From positions 1-12,431 of the forward strand of contig DCSU01000040.1 in assembly GCA_002325785.1 (NCBI GenBank): a stretch of 12,431 nt of DNA, written 5' to 3'. The DNA is from Bacteroidales bacterium UBA1458. Lineage in GTDB: Bacteria; Bacteroidota; Bacteroidia; Bacteroidales; VadinHA17. The notes beneath the pieces were generated by a model. That model had not been told where the DNA came from, searched no databases, and saw nothing but the letters and a program-made list of their open reading frames with translations. The position numbers and the translations under genes were made by a program. Below, one piece after another: positions 8,273 to 12,431 of this stretch (position 1 is its first letter; each line of letters begins with the position of its first letter).

Positions 8273-8290
8273 CCGGAACAAGTCAGTAAA

Positions 8291-9772
8291 ATGGGAATAG
8301 TTCAGAAGCAGACACTCCGCGGGACAGCGTGGTCATATCTTGGTGCACTGCTTGGTTTTGTGAACATTGTCCTGCTCTCGCCAAAGATCTTCACCACGGG
8401 TGAAATAGGGGTGGTTCAGCTGTTACTCTCCTTTGCCACCATGCTGGCACAGTTTTCGAGCCTCGGTTTCACCAATGTCATTAACAGGCTCTTTCCCTAT
8501 TTCAGGGATACCCGCGGGAGGCATCATGGTTTCCTGTCGCTCTCACTGGTCATCACCCTCGCCGGTTTTCTTTCAGCACTGATATTTTTGAAGCTGTACT
8601 CGCCTCATTTTGAGATGGCTAACATGGAGAGATCACCCCTGATCGCGCGGTACTCAATTTATCTCCCGGCGCTGCTGCTTATAACACTGCTGTTCAATCT
8701 TCTTGATAATTACAATAAAGTACTTTATGACGCTGTGCTGGGAACATTTCTCAGGGAGTTCCTGTTCCGGGTCCTTAACCTTGTTCTGATTGGTCTCTTC
8801 TGGATCGGTGTCATTGACTTTGACGGTTATGTTTTCGGGTATGTTGTCTCTCAGGGAGTGATGCTTATCATCATCTTCATCAGCCTGTTTCTGAGGGGCG
8901 AAATATCATTTAAGCCGGAGCCGGGATTCATCACCAGGTCACTACGAAGAGAGATTATTATTCTATGCCTTTTCGGTATTCTGACAGGCTTCAGCACGAT
9001 AACACTGACCACACTCGACAAACTGTTTATCAACCGTTACCTTGGTGAAGGTGAGGTTGGTATCTACTCAATCGCATCCTATTTTGCCGTTCTCATATTA
9101 TTGCCCGGAAGGTCCGTCGCCAAGATCTCAATTCCTTTCCTGGCCGAGTCATGGAAAAAGGAGGACCTTGTTACCATTGACGACATGTACTCGAGGAGCA
9201 GCATAAACCAGTATGCCCTTGGGCTGTTGATTTTTATCGGATTACTGGTCAACATTGACAATATCTTCCGTCTCCTGCCCGATGTGTACGGCAACAGTGC
9301 TGCAGTGATCATCCTTATAGGACTTGGAAACCTTATCAGTGTTTCGGCAGGAATCAACGGGGTTGTGTTGAGCACATCATCGTTATACAGGTATCAGACG
9401 TGGCTCATGTTTATACTGATAGTACTTTTTGTGGGAACCAGTATGATCTTGATTCCCCTGTTTGGCATAACCGGTGCCGCTCTTGCCGCGATGATATCGA
9501 ATATTATTTACAATGTGCTCGGGGTCCTTGTGGTTGGTAAAAGGTTTGGCATTTGGCCCTACAGTATGGCGCATCTGAAAATGACATTTGTAGCTCTTGT
9601 GGCCACTGCGGCAGGGTATATTATGCCTCAGATCTCACTCTATCCGGACATCATTGTCAGAAGCCTTATGGTGACGGTTATTTTTATTGCCGGAGTTTAT
9701 TTCTGGAAACTCTCCGGTGACATGACCGGGCTGTTCGGTGCCATGACATCAGGGATAAAGAAAAGATTATAG
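8291..9772 (+). CDS. Polysaccharide biosynthesis flippase (MOP/Wzx-like)
   Basis: Predicted inner-membrane flippase of the MOP exporter superfamily (493 residues), likely moving lipid-linked oligosaccharide across the cytoplasmic membrane for surface polysaccharide assembly. I count about 14 hydrophobic segments, the usual number, spread from the WSYLGALLGFVNIVLL segment at about residue 15 to a last helix (IIVRSLMVTVIFIAGVYFW) near the C-terminus. Family-like features include the N-terminal K-Q-T-L-RGTAWSYLG, the GEVGIYSIASYFA segment opening the second half, and the GITGAALAAMISN helix. I chose the ATG at 8291; a TTG at 8270 is in frame but lies in a promoter-like motif and adds seven residues before the family's usual start. 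It is divergent from the YfhO-family gene and convergent with the glycosyltransferase, overlapping its stop. The transported glycan cannot be read from sequence. Confidence 0.87.
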   Translation: MGIVQKQTLRGTAWSYLGALLGFVNIVLLSPKIFTTGEIGVVQLLLSFATMLAQFSSLGFTNVINRLFPYFRDTRGRHHGFLSLSLVITLAGFLSALIFLKLYSPHFEMANMERSPLIARYSIYLPALLLITLLFNLLDNYNKVLYDAVLGTFLREFLFRVLNLVLIGLFWIGVIDFDGYVFGYVVSQGVMLIIIFISLFLRGEISFKPEPGFITRSLRREIIILCLFGILTGFSTITLTTLDKLFINRYLGEGEVGIYSIASYFAVLILLPGRSVAKISIPFLAESWKKEDLVTIDDMYSRSSINQYALGLLIFIGLLVNIDNIFRLLPDVYGNSAAVIILIGLGNLISVSAGINGVVLSTSSLYRYQTWLMFILIVLFVGTSMILIPLFGITGAALAAMISNIIYNVLGVLVVGKRFGIWPYSMAHLKMTFVALVATAAGYIMPQISLYPDIIVRSLMVTVIFIAGVYFWKLSGDMTGLFGAMTSGIKKRL

Positions 9773-11053
9773 GACCCTGTCGAGCAATTCTCCAAGCTTT
9801 ACAGTCAGCGCTCTGCGTGAATACTCAAGGTGATGTCCGCTTCGTTTTACGGGTTTTCCTTCAACAACGCGCAGAATGAAGTCGCGGATACCCGCCACAT
9901 CATTGTAACCGAAGATCCCCCGGTAGCCGCAAACCGACAGTAGTCGTGCTGCATCTCCGTCATCCGGACCCAGGAACAGAATAGGCTTTTCCGTTGCCAG
10001 GTACTCGAATATTTTACCTGTAAGGATTGACCTGTTCGACGGGTGATCAGGGATGATCAGCAGCAACAGGCTTGAATCCATCATATGTCTTATTGCAACC
10101 GGATGCTCGCAATAGGGTATGAACTCAGGGCTGTTTCCATCCTCCTCAGCCGGAAACATCTCCCTTATTGGCTCAGGCACGGTGCCGACGAACTTCAGGG
10201 CCACCGGCCTGCCGCCGGACCGTATTTCAGTCAGGGCACTGATAAACCCTTCAACAGGATAGGATGGTGAGAGTGTTCCGACATAGGTGATGGTAAATTT
10301 TCCGGGCAGTGTAGGTGCTATACCCTCAAAATCCTCTTCATCAAAGCCATTGGGCAGTACGTGAATCTTGTTTTCAAGACCCTCCGCCTTCCCTGCCAGG
10401 ATTGATGCCAGGGTCTGTCCCACGGTGATTACTGCATCGGCTCTTATCAGAACATTCTTTTCCATCTGCCTGTCAATCATCCTCGCCGGTAATGAAGGTC
10501 TGAACATGTCATAGTAGTAAATATCCGTCCATGGGTCTCTCATGTCTGCCACCCACTTGATGTGATGAAAGCGGCGTTTCAGCCTGAGACCGATAAGCTG
10601 TGTTGAGTGGGGGGGGCTGGTAGTTACGATATGGGTTATATTCTCTGACTTTATCAGCTCACATGCCTTCCGGTAGGCGTACCTGTTCCACCCTTTCCGG
10701 GGGTCAGGAATAAACAGGTTTCCCCGGATGAAACGGCTGACCCGACCTTTGAGTCCGTTGTCTTTTCCTGAGGCAAATCCTGCATGTGGTATTTTCGACT
10801 GGTCCCTGTTGTAAAGGGCGAAATAATTCAGCGCCTTCGTTCTGTGGACCTCCACATCCAGGGGTATTTCGCCATACAGTGAGGCATCCTTAAAGGGATA
10901 GGCGGCATATTCCTGTTCCACTGTGAGGACAAGTGGAAACCATCCGGATGAGGGAAGATATTTGGTGAATTTGAGCCAGCGCTGTACTCCTGCGCCTCCG
11001 CTTGGAGGCCAGTAGTAGGTTATAATCAGAACCTTTGCCGGCCTTGATCTCAT
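9767..11053 (-). CDS. GT4-like (GT-B fold) glycosyltransferase
   Basis: Cytoplasmic or membrane-associated glycosyltransferase of 428 residues, probably adding a sugar from a nucleotide-sugar donor during surface glycan assembly. The N-terminal Rossmann half begins with VLIITYYWPPSGGAGVQRW (8-26), the glycine-rich acceptor loop typical of the family, followed by TTSPPHSTQLIGL (144-156) and VADMRDPWTD (168-177). The linker has VLPNGFDEEDF (232-242), and the donor-binding half starts at about 251 (FTITYVGTLS) and contains GKIFEYLATEKP (347-358). The usual E-x7-E donor motif keeps its second Glu (E350), but the position eight residues earlier is Ser, as expected for the GK-(I/L)-FEY subgroup. 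Its ATG lies one base after the glycyl-tRNA synthetase stop (TGAGATG), implying co-transcription. A run of eight C in the coding strand (10609-10616) encodes part of SPPH. Sugar and acceptor are unknown. Confidence 0.87.
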   Translation of the reverse strand: MRSRPAKVLIITYYWPPSGGAGVQRWLKFTKYLPSSGWFPLVLTVEQEYAAYPFKDASLYGEIPLDVEVHRTKALNYFALYNRDQSKIPHAGFASGKDNGLKGRVSRFIRGNLFIPDPRKGWNRYAYRKACELIKSENITHIVTTSPPHSTQLIGLRLKRRFHHIKWVADMRDPWTDIYYYDMFRPSLPARMIDRQMEKNVLIRADAVITVGQTLASILAGKAEGLENKIHVLPNGFDEEDFEGIAPTLPGKFTITYVGTLSPSYPVEGFISALTEIRSGGRPVALKFVGTVPEPIREMFPAEEDGNSPEFIPYCEHPVAIRHMMDSSLLLLIIPDHPSNRSILTGKIFEYLATEKPILFLGPDDGDAARLLSVCGYRGIFGYNDVAGIRDFILRVVEGKPVKRSGHHLEYSRRALTVKLGELLDRVL

Positions 11054-11054
11054 C

Positions 11055-12431
11055 TCATAGTCTTTTCAGTTGCTCCTGCATACTGACCTTGCCGGCAATG
11101 ATTGCCCTCAGTTGTGCAACGGGAACCCGTTCCTGAAGCATTGAATCGCGGTACCTGATGGTAACGGTGCTGTCCTCCGCAGTCTGGTAATCAATGGTGA
11201 TGCAGTAGGGTGTGCCTATCGCATCCTGCCTGCGGTAACGTTTACCTATCGAGTCCTTCTCATCATACTGGCAGTTGAAGTCGAATTTCAGGTCATCCAT
11301 TATCCGGCGTGAAATATCAGGCAGCCCGTCCTTTCTTACCAGCGGGAGCACAGCCAGCTTCACGGGTGCAAGCACTGACGGGAGTCTGAGAACGACCCTG
11401 CTATCAGCAGCCCCGCCTTCTTTGGTGAGATCCTCCTCATGGTATGAGGCTGCCATCACCTGCAGGAACATACGGTCAACACCTATGGATGTCTCAATGA
11501 CATACGGGATGTATGATTCATTCATCTCAGGATCGAAATACTGCATCTTCTTACCGCTGAATTCCTGGTGCTGCCTGAGGTCGAAGTCGGTTCTTGAATG
11601 GATTCCTTCCACCTCTTTGAAGCCAAACGGGAATTTATATTCTATGTCAGCGGCGGCGTTGGCATAATGTGCAAGCTTGTCATGATCATGAAAGCGGTAA
11701 TTGGCGTCGCCGAAGCCCAGAGCCTTGTGCCACTTCATCCTGGCCTCTTTCCATTTGCTATACCATTCCAGCTCGGTGCCGGGTTTGACAAAGAACTGCA
11801 TCTCCATCTGTTCAAATTCGCGCATGCGGAAGATGAACTGCCGCGCAACGATCTCATTTCTGAAGGCTTTGCCAATCTGGGCTATCCCGAAGGGGAGCTT
11901 CATGCGCCCGGTCTTCTGAACATTCAGGAAGTTGACGAAGATTCCCTGTGCCGTCTCGGGCCGAAGATAGATCTTCAGGGCTCCGTCAGACGTTGAGCCT
12001 ATCTCCGTGGCGAACATAAGGTTAAACTGCCTGACATCGGTCCAGTTTTTGGTGCCGGAGATCGGACATACGATATCGTTGTCCACAATTATCTGCCTCA
12101 GTTCGGCGAGGTCAGGGCCAGCCATGGCATCAACAAATCTTTTGTGCAGCAGATCATATTTTCCCCTGACCTCAACAACGCGCGGATTGGTTGACCTGTA
12201 CAACGCCTCGTCAAACTTATCTCCGAAACGGCCCCTGGCCTTTTCAATCTCCTTTTCAATTTTCTCGTCGAGTTTTTCTAACTGTTCCTCAATCAGGACA
12301 TCGGCACGATATCTCTTCTTGCTGTCCTTGTTGTCAATAAGCGGGTCATTGAAGGCATCTACATGACCGGATGCTTTCCAGATGGTCGGGTGCATGAATA
12401 TCGCTGAATCAAGCCCCACGATATTGTCATG
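11055..12431 (-). CDS. glyQS: Glycyl-tRNA synthetase, single-chain dimeric type (5' partial)
   Basis: Class II aminoacyl-tRNA synthetase that charges tRNA-Gly with glycine in the cytoplasm. The frame is open to the right edge (it begins H-D-N-I-V-G-L-D), so about 50-60 N-terminal residues lie outside the window; the GTG at 12417-12419 is an internal Val codon. The 458 visible residues include SAIFMHPTIWKASGHVDAF with the following IDNKDSKKRYRAD, motif 2 (FRNEIVARQFIFRMREFEQ), TDFDLRQHQEFSGKKMQYFD, motif 3 (ETSIGVDRMFL) and a C-terminal anticodon-binding domain (about 355-458) with APVKLAVLPLV and YCITIDYQT. It is the alpha2 type of Bacteroidota, Gram-positives and eukaryotes, not the two-subunit type. 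A charged, probably coiled segment (EEQLEKLDEKIEKEIEKAR) follows the N-terminal core. The glycosyltransferase starts one base after its stop. Confidence 0.95.
   Translation of the reverse strand, partial: HDNIVGLDSAIFMHPTIWKASGHVDAFNDPLIDNKDSKKRYRADVLIEEQLEKLDEKIEKEIEKARGRFGDKFDEALYRSTNPRVVEVRGKYDLLHKRFVDAMAGPDLAELRQIIVDNDIVCPISGTKNWTDVRQFNLMFATEIGSTSDGALKIYLRPETAQGIFVNFLNVQKTGRMKLPFGIAQIGKAFRNEIVARQFIFRMREFEQMEMQFFVKPGTELEWYSKWKEARMKWHKALGFGDANYRFHDHDKLAHYANAAADIEYKFPFGFKEVEGIHSRTDFDLRQHQEFSGKKMQYFDPEMNESYIPYVIETSIGVDRMFLQVMAASYHEEDLTKEGGAADSRVVLRLPSVLAPVKLAVLPLVRKDGLPDISRRIMDDLKFDFNCQYDEKDSIGKRYRRQDAIGTPYCITIDYQTAEDSTVTIRYRDSMLQERVPVAQLRAIIAGKVSMQEQLKRL

Noticed and set aside
8270..8290. 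TTG start for the flippase
   Set aside because: It lies inside a promoter-like TACATTTG and adds residues before the usual family N-terminus; the ATG at 8291 is preferred.
11275..11996. Two plus-strand open frames of about 130 codons opposite glycyl-tRNA synthetase
   Set aside because: They are fully antisense to conserved synthetase motifs and have no domain features of their own.
12417..12419. GTG as the start of glycyl-tRNA synthetase
   Set aside because: The frame continues to the window edge with conserved synthetase residues (H-D-N-I-V-G), and the family has a longer N-terminus.
1..12431. Insertion sequences, phage genes, CRISPR arrays, tRNA or rRNA genes
   Set aside because: No transposase-like frame, regular short repeats, or structural RNA signatures were seen; coding genes fill almost the whole window.

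Overview
The window looks like a chromosomal fragment from a member of the Bacteroidota. The evidence is an adhesin with a gliding-motility/type IX secretion (T9SS) C-terminal domain followed by a PorP/SprF-family gene, a YfhO-family protein of the Bacteroidota type, a TAnnTTTG-type promoter, and start codons without clear Shine-Dalgarno sequences. Base composition looks moderate and even by eye. The coding is dense. I see no RNA genes, insertion sequences, CRISPR arrays or phage genes, and no non-coding stretch longer than about 115 bases.

Layout. (1) Positions 1-4827, plus strand: the 3' part of a very large secreted adhesin, open from base 1 and therefore truncated by the window edge, then after 3 bases a PorP/SprF outer-membrane protein. 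This is a typical T9SS cargo plus partner unit. (2) Positions 4824-8175, minus strand: a large YfhO-family membrane protein whose stop overlaps the start of a zinc-ribbon SAM-dependent methyltransferase (ATGACTGA). (3) Positions 8176-8290: an AT-rich divergent intergenic region with a good minus-strand Bacteroidota promoter and a 26-bp dyad. (4) Positions 8291-9772, plus strand: a 14-helix polysaccharide flippase. (5) Positions 9767-12431, minus strand: the C-terminal 458 residues of glycyl-tRNA synthetase, truncated by the right edge, followed after one base by a GT4-like glycosyltransferase.

How it fits together. The adhesin and PorP/SprF protein are expected to act at the outer membrane. 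The YfhO protein, methyltransferase, flippase and glycosyltransferase are the kinds of proteins that build, modify and export surface glycans, and they sit side by side. That they form one pathway is my inference; their strands imply at least three transcription units. Both convergent gene ends overlap at their stop codons and leave no room for a conventional terminator between genes.

I found no clearly new system. The observations most worth a second look are a C8 homopolymer inside the glycosyltransferase (possible phase variation), a cysteine-pair pattern running through every module of the adhesin, and the symmetric dyad in the divergent promoter region.
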